In this document: one piece after another, positions 40,625 to 49,821 of the stretch
How the letters are laid out: every line of letters starts with the position of its first letter
How positions within the stretch are numbered: position 1 is the first letter of the stretch
Origin: Pseudomonadota bacterium
GTDB taxonomy: Bacteria > Desulfobacterota > Desulfovibrionia > Desulfovibrionales > Desulfovibrionaceae
Direction of reading: 5' to 3'
DNA: 64,000 nt
Assembly: GCA_023419375.1 (NCBI GenBank)
Contig: JAEZYD010000008.1
Location: forward strand, 105,523 to 169,522
The notes under the pieces: generated by a model
What the model saw: only the letters and a program-made list of their open reading frames with translations
Databases searched by the model: none
What the model was told of the DNA's origin: nothing
Translations under genes and position numbers: made by a program

Positions 40625-43600
40625 TTATGCGGCCTTGATGCTGCCATCTTGCACATGGAACAGCGCGGCCTGGGGTTCTGCCTTGCGCAGCAGTTCCGCC
40701 ATGTGCGGCTGGCAGGTAAAGTAAAGCAGCTGATGGGCCTTGCCCTGGCTGCCGCCGGTCAGCTCCACAAAGGCGCGCGCGGTGCGCTCGGCCCTTTGCG
40801 GATCAAAGTTGACCAGCACTTCGTCCATGATCACAGGCAGGGGTGCCGCATGCAGGGCATGATTTTTTATGTAGGCCAGCCGCAGGGCCAGATAGGCCTG
40901 CTCGCGCGCGCCACGGCTCAGATTTTCCGGCGCTATGGGTTCGCCCTGCGCGGGCAGGATGGCCAGGCTGGCGTCTTCCAGCGAGGCGTTGATGCCGCGC
41001 CAGCGCTGGCCTGTAATGCGGGTGAAGATGCTTGAGGCAAGGCGGATGACCTCTGGCTGGCGCTCCAGCTCAAAGGTGCGCTTGGCTGTTTCAAGGATGC
41101 TGCGGGCAAGGGCCACGCGGCTCCAGGCAAAGGCCATGCGCTCCATGTCTTCCACAAGGGCCGCCTCCTGCTGCAATAGCTGCGAAAGCTCGTCGGTGCG
41201 CGAAAGGGCGTCCACCTTGCTGCGCAGTTCCGCCACGCGCTTGACCAGATTTTCTTCCTGCTCCTGAATGCCTGTCAGTTCTTCGCTGATGGTCGCGCTG
41301 CGGCGCTCCTGACTTTCCTGATCCTCATGCTCGAAGGAATCGAGAAATTCCTTCAGGGGTGTTTTGTCCGCAGCCAGCCGCAGGGCGTCTTCCAGATCCT
41401 GACGGCGCAGGGTAAGGGCGCGCAGTTCTTCGTGTAGGGCAGCCTGACGCAAAAATTCTTCCGCATCGTGCGCGCCCGCCATGGCAAGCAGGGAGCGTTC
41501 CGCGCTCCGGGCGCTTTCAAGGGCGGCTTCCGCAGCGCGGGCCTCATCCTCCATTTCTGTCACTTCATTATCAAGGTTGCGGCGGCGGCTCTGGGCCTGC
41601 GACATGGCTTCCGCAGCTTCCAGCGCGGCATCAAGGCTGAGCAGCCAGTCGGGGCGGTTGTCCGCATCCTGCTGCGGCGACAGGCCAAGCTCTGCCAGCA
41701 GGGCTTGCAGCGGGTCGCGCAGGGCAGCCAGCTCTGTACGGCCCTGAGTGAGCTGCGACTGGGCGCGCTGCACCGAAGCCTCGGCAGCGAGGCAGTTTTC
41801 CATGTATTTCAGGGCTTCCCGCACTGTTTCCGGGTCAAGGTCGGTGCCGAGGCCAAGATCATGCAGGCAGGCTGTCCATTGCGAGCGCGCTTCGTTGAGC
41901 CGCTCCTGCGCCTGGCGCAGTTCCGCGCTGGCTTCCGCCTGACGGGTGCGGGCGCGGTTAAGTTCGCTCTGGGAATTTTGCAGCGCGGCCTCCGCCTTGA
42001 TGCGCAGTTCGCGGGCGGCATCAGCCTCGCGGCAGGATTCCAGCACCTGCCGCACAGCCTCCGCCAGCGAATCTGAATCCGCATTGGCGGGCAGCCGTTC
42101 CGCCACGGCAGGCACCAGACGCATGCGGGCCTCTGTTTGACGCAGATCGTCATCCAGAGTTTGCAGCTCCGCATCGGCGGCGGCAACGCCGCCAAAGGCG
42201 AGCCGTGCTGATTCCGCCCTGGCAAAAAAGGCAGCCGCGCCTTCGGGCGAGGGCACATTGGCCACGTGCAGGGCCAGCATGAATTCGTGCCAGCGGCGGC
42301 GGGTCTGCTGCACAATGCCTTCGACCTCGGAGCGCACGGCCTGCCGTTTGCTCACTTCCGTGCGGGCAAGGTCCATGGCGTGTTTCAGTTCATCCATGTC
42401 CTTGCGGGCGCGTTCTTCTTCAAAGCATTGCTCACGTTCGTGCTCAAGCAGCACTTCCCTGGCTTCAAGCGTCACCAGATCCATGCTCTGCACGCCAGCC
42501 GCCGCGCAAAGCTGGCTGGCCTGTTCGTCCAGCTCCGCCACATGGGCCGCGCACGAATCGCGCCTGCCCTGCAGTTGCAGATGTTCCATCTGGCGGCGTT
42601 TTGCCTCCGCCCCGGTATGCGGTACACCGCCAGCCATGAAGCCAACGCCGCAGAGCAGCAGCAGATAGCCGGACCACAGGCTCACGGGCAGCTCAATGTC
42701 GGCCGTGAGGCCAATGCTCGTGATGCCCATGCGCCAGTAAGCCAGCAGCATGCCCGCGCCGCCAAGAAAGAAAGCAAGGCCCAGAACCAGCAGGGGCAGA
42801 TTTTTTACCCGTGTGACGGGCGGCTCGTTGCCGATGCGGGCGCTGAGTTCTTCCAGCCGCTCGCGCTCCGTGCCCAAGGTGGCGGAAAGGGCGCGCAGTT
42901 TGCGCAGGGCAAGGGTTTGCCCGTCAAGATCCTCGCGGGTGGGGCCGTTTATGTGGCGCTGTTCTTCGCGCAGGGCTTCCACGCGGCCTTTGACCGCAGC
43001 AACCTGTTCTTCCGCCTGACGCACGTCTTGCGCGGCATCGTCAGCCTGATGCATTTTTTCCTGCACATCGGCGGCGAGAGCGAGGGCTTCTTCCTGCCGC
43101 GAAAGGAGCGAATCAAGCAGGGATTCTGCCTGAGCGCCGTCACTTGCGCCGTTGACCACCAGCCGCAGCGGGTTGAAGGCTCTGGAAAATGTTGTTTTTG
43201 CTTCGTTCACCGCGCGTTGGCGCAGGGGGCGCTGGCGGCGGGCTTCTTCCTGCCGGGCAAGGGCCTGACGCAAATTGTCGCGGGCATCGTCATCCAGCGC
43301 GGCGGGCGGCGCGGGCAGCAGGTCAAGGGCGGCGGTGTTGGAGGCTACCTCGCGTTCTGCGCTTTCCACTTCGCGGTTGCTCTGGGTGAGGCTGTCCACG
43401 GCGGCCTGATGGGCCGAGGCTGCGGCGCGCATTTCCCGACCCTGGCGTTCAATGTCCTCGCGGGCAAAGAGGGAGCGGTCGGTGGCCCGGATGCGGTCGC
43501 ACGACCAGTCCGGCCCAAGGCGCGAAAGTTCGCGGCTGAGGTCTTCCTGCGCGCGCAACAGGGCTTCTTCCTGCGCGGGCAGGGCGCTCAATGCCTGCCG

Positions 43601-44602
43601 GAAGCCGCTTTTGCGCTCGGCCATGCGGCGCAGGGCGGGCAAGGCCTCCAGCAGGGGATAGTTGATTTCAAGTTCGTCACGCCGCTGGCGCAGCCGGGTG
43701 AGCTTTTCCATCTGCGCGGCCCATTGGCGCTCGCAGCCCCCGCGGGCCTCCTGCGCGCGGGCAAGGCGCTCTCTGCCGTTTTCGGGAAAGGTGGCGCTTA
43801 TGGGGTCAAGCCGTTCAAGGCGCGCGCCCGCCATGCGCCATTCGTTCCACTGCAACCACACGCCAAGGCGGCGTTCAAGGATGCGGCGTTCTTCTTCAAG
43901 CTGGAGTTTGCGGTGACGCAGGTTTGCCAGATCATCGCGCTTTGCGGCAAGGTCCATGGCCATGCTGTCGTACCCGGCGCATTCCTGCTCCAGTTCGATC
44001 TTGCGTTGCCGCAGTTCGGCGAGCTGGCGCAGGGCCGCATTGAGGGCGGGTTTGCTGCCGCCGCTCTTGAAAATTTCGTCGGCCTGTTTGTCCAGCAGCT
44101 TGAGCGCCTCGCCGGGTGAACGCAGCCCCGGCCCGAAGCTTGCGCCGTACAGGGCGTTGCGCACGCCTTCGTCCGTGAGGCTGTTGAGGTCTTCAAGCTC
44201 GGTGAGGCTGAAGCCAAAGACATTGCGGTACACATCGCGGCTCACGCCGGAAAGCATCTGGCGCAGCATATCCGGTTCCAGCGGTTTGCCTTCCGGATCA
44301 GTGAGGGTGAGCACGCCGCCGTTGCTGCCGGGCCGGCGGGTAAGGCGCAGAATACCGCGCTCGTCCGAGCGCAGTTCCATGCTGCCGCCGGGCTGCCCGC
44401 CGCGCAGGGGGCCGGGAATCCGCTTGTATTCCTTGTTGCGCGGGTCAGGATAGCCAATGAGCATGGTGCGCAGAAATTCCAGGCAGGTGGACTTGCCCGC
44501 TTCGTTTTCACCCAGAAAAATGGAAAGCCCCGGCGAGAGATTTTCAACGCTCACGTCAGAAAAAATACCGAAGCCGTCCATGTGGAAGGACTGGATATAC
44601 AT
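40625..44602 (-). CDS. SbcC/YhaN-like AAA ATPase with long coiled coil
   Basis: A 1325-residue SMC/Rad50-like ATPase. The Walker A GENEAGKST is at residues 31-39. Long coiled coils fill the centre, and near the C-terminus the ABC signature LSRGAREQAYLALRLAYI precedes Walker B LPVIMDEVLVNFD. About residues 600-655, in the middle, are two strongly hydrophobic segments (LLVLGLAFFLGGAGMLLAYW and LWSGYLLLLCGVGFMAGG), as in COG4717/YhaN proteins rather than classical SbcC. It should form an ATP-gated DNA-end processing complex with the nuclease upstream. ATG 44602 overlaps that gene's stop (TGATG) and has GGAGG within its 3' end, so translation is coupled. Confidence 0.88.
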   Translation of the reverse strand: MYIQSFHMDGFGIFSDVSVENLSPGLSIFLGENEAGKSTCLEFLRTMLIGYPDPRNKEYKRIPGPLRGGQPGGSMELRSDERGILRLTRRPGSNGGVLTLTDPEGKPLEPDMLRQMLSGVSRDVYRNVFGFSLTELEDLNSLTDEGVRNALYGASFGPGLRSPGEALKLLDKQADEIFKSGGSKPALNAALRQLAELRQRKIELEQECAGYDSMAMDLAAKRDDLANLRHRKLQLEEERRILERRLGVWLQWNEWRMAGARLERLDPISATFPENGRERLARAQEARGGCERQWAAQMEKLTRLRQRRDELEINYPLLEALPALRRMAERKSGFRQALSALPAQEEALLRAQEDLSRELSRLGPDWSCDRIRATDRSLFAREDIERQGREMRAAASAHQAAVDSLTQSNREVESAEREVASNTAALDLLPAPPAALDDDARDNLRQALARQEEARRQRPLRQRAVNEAKTTFSRAFNPLRLVVNGASDGAQAESLLDSLLSRQEEALALAADVQEKMHQADDAAQDVRQAEEQVAAVKGRVEALREEQRHINGPTREDLDGQTLALRKLRALSATLGTERERLEELSARIGNEPPVTRVKNLPLLVLGLAFFLGGAGMLLAYWRMGITSIGLTADIELPVSLWSGYLLLLCGVGFMAGGVPHTGAEAKRRQMEHLQLQGRRDSCAAHVAELDEQASQLCAAAGVQSMDLVTLEAREVLLEHEREQCFEEERARKDMDELKHAMDLARTEVSKRQAVRSEVEGIVQQTRRRWHEFMLALHVANVPSPEGAAAFFARAESARLAFGGVAAADAELQTLDDDLRQTEARMRLVPAVAERLPANADSDSLAEAVRQVLESCREADAARELRIKAEAALQNSQSELNRARTRQAEASAELRQAQERLNEARSQWTACLHDLGLGTDLDPETVREALKYMENCLAAEASVQRAQSQLTQGRTELAALRDPLQALLAELGLSPQQDADNRPDWLLSLDAALEAAEAMSQAQSRRRNLDNEVTEMEDEARAAEAALESARSAERSLLAMAGAHDAEEFLRQAALHEELRALTLRRQDLEDALRLAADKTPLKEFLDSFEHEDQESQERRSATISEELTGIQEQEENLVKRVAELRSKVDALSRTDELSQLLQQEAALVEDMERMAFAWSRVALARSILETAKRTFELERQPEVIRLASSIFTRITGQRWRGINASLEDASLAILPAQGEPIAPENLSRGAREQAYLALRLAYIKNHALHAAPLPVIMDEVLVNFDPQRAERTARAFVELTGGSQGKAHQLLYFTCQPHMAELLRKAEPQAALFHVQDGSIKAA

Positions 44603-45885
44603 CAGCGTGCCTCCAGAAGATCCGTGCACAGGCGTTCGGCCTCTTCCAGAAGGGCTCGCATACGCGCATCGTCGGGTTGGGTGAGAATATGGCGGAGCTG
44701 CCCGTGGTCATAGACCTGTTTCAGCGCCGGGGTTGCCACATCGTGCAGGGCGTCGCTGCTCTGCGCCATGCGCTCGGCCAGCCGCAGGGTTTCGCCAAGC
44801 AGGTCTTCCCGTTGCAGATACTGGGCTCGGTCAATGGCGGGGCTTGTTTCGGCCACCATGTCCTTGATCCACACGCTGGGGGTGCCTGTTTGCAGGTGCG
44901 CCAGCCGTTCGGCAAGGTCTTCCTGATTGGGGGCATCGCGCAGGGCGGCGTCCAGCGGGGTGCGACCGTGCAAAACCACACGGGCCATCAGGGCCTCGCA
45001 GCCGGGGTCTGTGGCTTCGGCGGCCTGTTCCAGCGCGCGGGTCATTCTGTTTTCCACCTCGTTGAGGTGGGCCACATCGTCAAGTTCAACCTGCACCCTG
45101 GCCCACTGCACGGGGCCCAGACGCACAAAATCTTCGTTGCAGGCATAGCCGCCGCCAGGTTGCGGGCTTACCGTCACCCGCAGGCAGCCGCGCGGTCCAG
45201 GTTCATTGACGTGCAGGCCCTGAGCGTTGCCGCTGTAGGCGATAAAAGGGGCGGCGCAAAGCGTGGCCCTCTCGTGCACATGGCCCAGCGCCCAGGCGTC
45301 AAGCCCGGTATTTTTGAGATCGTCCAGCGAGCAGGGGGCGTAGCGGTCGGCCTTGCTCTGGCCTTCGACCGTGCAGTGCAGGACGCCAAGCTGAAAGCAG
45401 TCGTGGTGCTGGTCGCGCCGGAACAGGCGGGCCAGGTTGCGGCCTTCCTTGATCTTGGCGTGGCTGATGCCGTGCACAACGGCCACGACCTTGCCGTCTT
45501 TTTCAACCGTGTGGCTTTCGGCATCCGGCCCGAAAACAGTGACGTTGTCCGGCCACTGCACGGCCGCCAGCCGTGAGGAAAGGGGATCGTGGTTGCCGTG
45601 CGCCAGAAAAACGCGCACTCCGGCATCACGCAGGCGGCGGCAGCCGTCGCACAGTTTAAGCTGAGCTTTAACGCTGTGGTTTTCCTCATTATACACGTCG
45701 CCAGCCAATATGAGAAAATCCGGCTTGTCTGATTCGCAAAGCCGGAAGAGGCGGTCCATGGCCTTGAAGGTGGCCTCTTGCAGCAGACGCGCCAGATGCC
45801 CACCTTGCGCCGCCGTGCGGGAAAGCCCCTGAAACGGCGTGTCCAGATGCAGATCGGCGGCGTGAATATAGCGGATGCCGTCCAT
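44602..45885 (-). CDS. SbcD/YhaO-like DNA repair exonuclease
   Basis: A 427-residue metallophosphoesterase-fold nuclease, partner of the SbcC/YhaN-like ATPase. The two-metal active site is complete: ADLHLD (DxH), LAGDVYNEENH (GD), LAHGNHDPLSS (GNHD), a histidine in GVLHCTVEG, and ALGHVHER (GHxH). The C-terminal 170 residues are the partner-binding region. The family acts on double-strand ends and hairpins. First gene of a two-gene operon. Confidence 0.9.
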   Translation of the reverse strand: MDGIRYIHAADLHLDTPFQGLSRTAAQGGHLARLLQEATFKAMDRLFRLCESDKPDFLILAGDVYNEENHSVKAQLKLCDGCRRLRDAGVRVFLAHGNHDPLSSRLAAVQWPDNVTVFGPDAESHTVEKDGKVVAVVHGISHAKIKEGRNLARLFRRDQHHDCFQLGVLHCTVEGQSKADRYAPCSLDDLKNTGLDAWALGHVHERATLCAAPFIAYSGNAQGLHVNEPGPRGCLRVTVSPQPGGGYACNEDFVRLGPVQWARVQVELDDVAHLNEVENRMTRALEQAAEATDPGCEALMARVVLHGRTPLDAALRDAPNQEDLAERLAHLQTGTPSVWIKDMVAETSPAIDRAQYLQREDLLGETLRLAERMAQSSDALHDVATPALKQVYDHGQLRHILTQPDDARMRALLEEAERLCTDLLEAR

Positions 45886-46078
45886 GTAAAAGCCTCGTTT
45901 GTGGATTTGTAGGAAAATATTGCTGAAATCTAGACTTTTTCAAAATAAATGACAAGCACAACGGCCTATTACGCCATTGCTTCAGAGATGACAGCGCTGT
46001 TACAACAGTGCGTCAGAAATTTTGTGCTGCAAGTACAGATGGATGGAAAAACCGATCGAGCAGGGCGGAGGAGGACAG

Positions 46079-46114
46079 AAAAAAGCCAGACCGCCTTTGC
46101 GCCGGAGGTCTGGC
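46079..46114 (-). terminator. Intrinsic terminator after the MJ1255-type glycosyltransferase gene
   Basis: GCCAGACC (46085-46092) pairs with GGTCTGGC (46107-46114); the minus-strand stem is followed by six T. Confidence 0.85.
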
Positions 46115-46148
46115 CCTGGAGTTGCGCTGAAAAAGCCGCTTGCCGGAT

Positions 46149-47231
46149 TTATTCCTGCACGGCGGGGTTGCCGTGCACAGGCAGGGAGCCATTGCGGATA
46201 AAGTGATCCACAAGGCCGAAAACCGTCTCATTGCCGCAGAAACATCCTGCGGCTATGGCAGCCTTGTAGGCGGGCAGGTTGGCCTCAAAGCGTTGCAGCA
46301 GTTCCGGCTCCAGCGTGTGCATGTCGGCCTGCATGCCGTAGTTCAGGCGTTCAATGTAGAGCGCGTTGAAGCGCTGCTCCACCATGGCCTTGAGGGGCAG
46401 GGTGAGTATGGGCTTGCCAAGGTGCAGGGCCTCGCCCATGAGGGTATGCCCGCCGCCCTGGATAACGTAGGAGCAGCCTTCCAGCAGCCGCAGAAAGCCC
46501 TCTTCGCTCTTGCGCATGAAGATAACGTTGTCTTCCTGCCCTTCGGTGCGGTCATAGCCGAAGACGTAGCAGGTTTTGCGCGTGGCGGCGCGCAGAAAGT
46601 CCACCAGTTTGCGGTGGGTGGAATTGCTCTGGTACACAAGCACGTGGCCGTCATCGCGCGGGTTGAGCGCAAGCACGCTGTCGCGCAGAATGGGCGGGGC
46701 CACGCGCGCCTTGTACTGCGGCAGCACAGGCGGCGAATAGAAAGATATGATGAGGTTTTCCGCCGTGGGGCGGAAGAGATAGCGCGGGGTAAGGCCCTGC
46801 ACAAAGGTATCCCACCACATGTTGGGCGGCAGATTGTGCTGGCAGCAGGTGATGATGTGCTGATGATCGAGGGTCAGGCAGGGCAGCCCGGCCTTTTCGG
46901 CGGCACGCGGCACAAAATATTCCAGATCGGTCATGCAGACATCGGGCTGGAATTCATCAATGAGGCGCGACACCTGATCAATGTAGCGCTGCCTGTGCCA
47001 CAGCAGGGGCAGGGCGCGGCTGATGGTGGCGGCCATGTCCACCTTGTAGTTCTTGAACACCGTGCCCAGGTTGGGCAGTCGGCGCACGGGGAATTCCGGC
47101 TCAAGGATTTTCGGGGCGTCGTCATCCGCCACAAAAAGAAATTCGTGCCGTGAAAGGCGGCGGGCGATGGTCAGGCCGCGCATGGCGTGCCCGTGGCCAG
47201 TGCCGTGAATGCCGTAAAGTACGCGCGCCAT
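46149..47231 (-). CDS. Glycosyltransferase, MJ1255/VC2487 type
   Basis: A 360-residue GT-B fold protein. The N-terminal motif GIHGTGHGHAMRGL and the C-terminal sugar-nucleotide-binding part (CSYVIQGGGHTLMGEALHLGKPILTLPL) resemble the family named after MJ1255/VC2487, related to MurG/UDP-glycosyltransferases. Its acceptor is unknown; a role in cell-envelope or exopolysaccharide assembly is likely. AGGAGAA precedes the ATG. It is divergent from another glycosyltransferase gene at 47410. Confidence 0.82.
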   Translation of the reverse strand: MARVLYGIHGTGHGHAMRGLTIARRLSRHEFLFVADDDAPKILEPEFPVRRLPNLGTVFKNYKVDMAATISRALPLLWHRQRYIDQVSRLIDEFQPDVCMTDLEYFVPRAAEKAGLPCLTLDHQHIITCCQHNLPPNMWWDTFVQGLTPRYLFRPTAENLIISFYSPPVLPQYKARVAPPILRDSVLALNPRDDGHVLVYQSNSTHRKLVDFLRAATRKTCYVFGYDRTEGQEDNVIFMRKSEEGFLRLLEGCSYVIQGGGHTLMGEALHLGKPILTLPLKAMVEQRFNALYIERLNYGMQADMHTLEPELLQRFEANLPAYKAAIAAGCFCGNETVFGLVDHFIRNGSLPVHGNPAVQE

Positions 47232-47409
47232 GGTTCTCCTTTATCCCTGCCGCAGAATAGGCGGCGGGTTTGCGGCGGCAAGCCTACCAATGCAGGGCAG
47301 TAGCGTCAATTGCTCGTCTTGACGCACAGGGGCCTGTTATCTACCATCACGCATTCATTGCTGTCTGTTACATCTGATTGCGGGGCGCAGCAGCGCCAGC
47401 GGAGCATAC

Positions 47410-48432
47410 ATGCACGAGCCCAGCACCGGGGCGAGCCCGCAGGGGCCGCTCTGCAACGTGACCATTCCGGTTTTTAACAGGCCTGCGGCCACGGAGAGCG
47501 CCATCCGCGCCCTGGCGGCCACCTCGCGCGAGGTGCCGTTTCATATAACGGTGGTGGACAACGGCAGCGAGCCGGAGCTTGTAAAAAAACTGCTGGCCTT
47601 GCGGGCAGAGGGCTTGATCGACCATCTTTTTTTGCTGCCGCGCAATATGGGCGTGGCCTGCGCGGCCAACGTGGGCTGGCAGCTTGTGCCCGCGCCGCTG
47701 TACATGAAGCTGGATAACGATACCGCCATTGTGCGCAAGCACTGGCTGCGCGACCTGCTGGCCCTGTGGAGCCACGGGCAGCCGCTCTCCAATCTTGGCG
47801 GCGCGTTTAACCGCGAAATGCTGCGTAAAACTCCCGGCAGCCTGCAAACCCCGCACGGCGAGCTTGGGCTGTGCGTGGGCAATCTGCCCGGTCAGGCCGT
47901 GCTTGTGCCGCAGGCTGTTTCTGAAAAGCTGGGTTTCTGGAATGAGGAATACGGCCTCTACGGCGGCGAGGACGGCGATTACGGCCTGCGCATGCAGGCG
48001 GCTGGCCTGCCGCAGTATTATTACCTCGGGCCCGAGTACTTTGAAAATATCAGGGAAGACGATGACGCGCGCGAAACCTATGCCGCACGGGGCATAGACA
48101 AGCGCAGACTGCACCGCGAGCTGGTGGTCAGGGATAACCTGTGCATGGGCAAGCTGTTCATGAATAAAATTCTCTACCTTTCCGGCCTGCGCTCTCTTGC
48201 GCCGCTACAGCGCTATGCTGTAGACGATGTGGACGGGCAGGGCCGGGTGCGGCTGACAGAGCGTAAGGAATACAAGGAATTTCAGCGCGATCTTGCGCAG
48301 GTGGCCGCAGGGCTGAACGCCCGTTTTCGGGATTATGTCATGTCCTACAAACTGGATGCGCCTACGGCGGACGCCATGCGGCAGGTGCTTGAAAAGCACG
48401 CGCAGGCAACAAAACTTGATAAGGGGCTGTGA
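47410..48432 (+). CDS. Glycosyltransferase family 2
   Basis: A 340-residue GT-A enzyme. It has VTIPVFNRPAATESAIRAL near the start, VVDNGSEPE, the metal-binding KLDNDT (DxD type) and the acceptor-side WNEEYGLYGGEDGDYGLRM. No membrane helix is present. It probably adds a sugar to an envelope glycan. CGGAG is placed 6-10 nt before the ATG. The stop overlaps the start of the next gene (TGATG), so the two are coupled. Confidence 0.88.
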   Translation: MHEPSTGASPQGPLCNVTIPVFNRPAATESAIRALAATSREVPFHITVVDNGSEPELVKKLLALRAEGLIDHLFLLPRNMGVACAANVGWQLVPAPLYMKLDNDTAIVRKHWLRDLLALWSHGQPLSNLGGAFNREMLRKTPGSLQTPHGELGLCVGNLPGQAVLVPQAVSEKLGFWNEEYGLYGGEDGDYGLRMQAAGLPQYYYLGPEYFENIREDDDARETYAARGIDKRRLHRELVVRDNLCMGKLFMNKILYLSGLRSLAPLQRYAVDDVDGQGRVRLTERKEYKEFQRDLAQVAAGLNARFRDYVMSYKLDAPTADAMRQVLEKHAQATKLDKGL

Positions 48433-49010
48433 TGAACGCACGTAAAGTCAGAGAAGACCTGGGCCGCGCCAAGGCCTGTTGCGCGCGCCGCGATACGGAA
48501 CGGGCGCTCTTTCTAACCATTTCGGCCCTCAAGGAACTGGGCGGCCAGAGCGCCCCGCTTGATCTGCGCGGCGATTTTCGGACCGCAGTGGCGGATCTGG
48601 CTGTTGATCCGGAGCTGAAAGCCGCCGGAGCGCCTGCCTTTGTCTATACTCCCGGTGCGGAAAAAGACCTGCTCCAGCTTCTCTCGCAGCTTTACCGCTC
48701 CCTGAAGGGGCAGGAAAAGGAAGAGGAATATCAGGCGGCCTTGCAGCGCAAGCTGAACCTTGACCACGGTTTCAGCGACGGCAAAAAGTTTCTGGCAGAG
48801 GGCAAGTCGTCGGAGGCGGATGCATGTTTTGCCGAGGCCCTCAAGCACTACAAGGACGAAAAGGCCATCTTTGGCATGATGGCCCGGGCCATGATGGATG
48901 CGGGCGAATATGTGCGCGCCATCGGGCATGCGCGGGCCGGCCTCAAGGAACTGCCGGACGATGCGGAACTGATGCGCATTGTGGAGGAGTGCACCCGCCT
49001 GCGTCAGTAA
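48432..49010 (+). CDS. Small TPR-like protein coupled to the glycosyltransferase
   Basis: A 192-residue soluble helical protein. Its C-terminal half contains TPR-like helices (GKKFLAEGKSSEADACFAEALKHY, FGMMARAMMDAGEYVRAIGHARAGL). The N-terminal half (KVREDLGRAKACCARRDTERALFLTISALKEL) is also helical. There is no signal peptide. Translation is coupled to the glycosyltransferase by a TGATG overlap, which suggests they work together; no closer family is recognised. Confidence 0.75.
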   Translation: MNARKVREDLGRAKACCARRDTERALFLTISALKELGGQSAPLDLRGDFRTAVADLAVDPELKAAGAPAFVYTPGAEKDLLQLLSQLYRSLKGQEKEEEYQAALQRKLNLDHGFSDGKKFLAEGKSSEADACFAEALKHYKDEKAIFGMMARAMMDAGEYVRAIGHARAGLKELPDDAELMRIVEECTRLRQ

Positions 49011-49082
49011 GGCTTTCGGCGTATTTTTTGCATCGTTCTGACGAAAACTTGACGGCGGCAAAAGCTGCCGCAGGGAGTCGTC

Positions 49083-49340
49083 ATGAACGGTCACAATCGT
49101 GTAAGGTCAGTTCCCTATATGGCATTGAGCGCGGCGCTCTTTGGCTGCGCACTGTTCTTTGCCATTACCCTTTGGCGCGGCGAAAGCATGGGAGAAAGCG
49201 GCCAGTTTGCCTATACCCCAGGTTTTGATGTGCGGGCGGATGTGGTCAATTCCGTGCGGGTTGTGCCGCTGGCGGGAACCTCCCTGCGCAGCCCCAGCGT
49301 GAACGCGGATAAATCTGCAGCTGTTTCCCTGGCCTATTAG
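49083..49340 (+). CDS. Hypothetical single-span membrane protein
   Basis: An 85-residue protein with one membrane helix (YMALSAALFGCALFFAITLW, about residues 12-31) and a 50-residue outside tail. AGGGAG lies before the ATG. It follows the TPR-like gene by 72 bp. No family is recognised; its length and clean ribosome site argue that it is real. Confidence 0.55.
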   Translation: MNGHNRVRSVPYMALSAALFGCALFFAITLWRGESMGESGQFAYTPGFDVRADVVNSVRVVPLAGTSLRSPSVNADKSAAVSLAY

Positions 49341-49821
49341 GCTGTTTTTACTTTGAAAAGTTGGATTGCCTCGAACCAGTAGCGGGCCTTCCATTTTTTG
49401 TGTATAGTTAGTCACCTTTTTTGATCTTGTCCTTTCAGCGGTCTTGCTGCTGAAGGGCTGACGTGTCGCGCGTAGTTCTAAAAAGGAGATGCAGAAGTGT
49501 ATTTCTGGTCCGTTCTTTCTAGCCGTATCTGAAGATCGTTACTCGGGAACGGTTCTTCCCTTTGTTGTAAATTGCAATTATCTGTAATTTTTAGCGTATT
49601 ACTTTTAAAGCATAGTAATTTACCATGTTGTATTGACTTTGTTTCGGAATATGCCTACATTGTACAAGATGCCCGATTAGAATGGGTGAAAAGCCTTATT
49701 GTTCTCGTCACTGTAGTGCCATGTTTAGCTTCCTCATTTCTCCATAATATTAGTGAGTTGCTGACCGATACTTTTTGTTCGGCAATAACCTCACGCATTC
49801 TTTAAAGGACATGTTTGCGTT
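49341..49821. other. Gap before hflK
   Basis: 481 bp without a credible gene. A small frame at 49485 or 49497 follows AAGGAG but is too short to call. It holds the promoter listed next; the stretch 49560-49680 is AT-rich. Confidence 0.5.
49633..49661 (+). promoter_or_regulatory. Sigma-70 promoter of hflK-hflC
   Basis: TTGACT (49633-49638), 17 bp, then TACATT (49656-49661). Predicted leader about 150 nt. Confidence 0.6.

Noticed and set aside
49572..49805. 77-codon frame upstream of hflK
   Set aside because: TTG start without a ribosome site, and it overlaps the likely hflK promoter.
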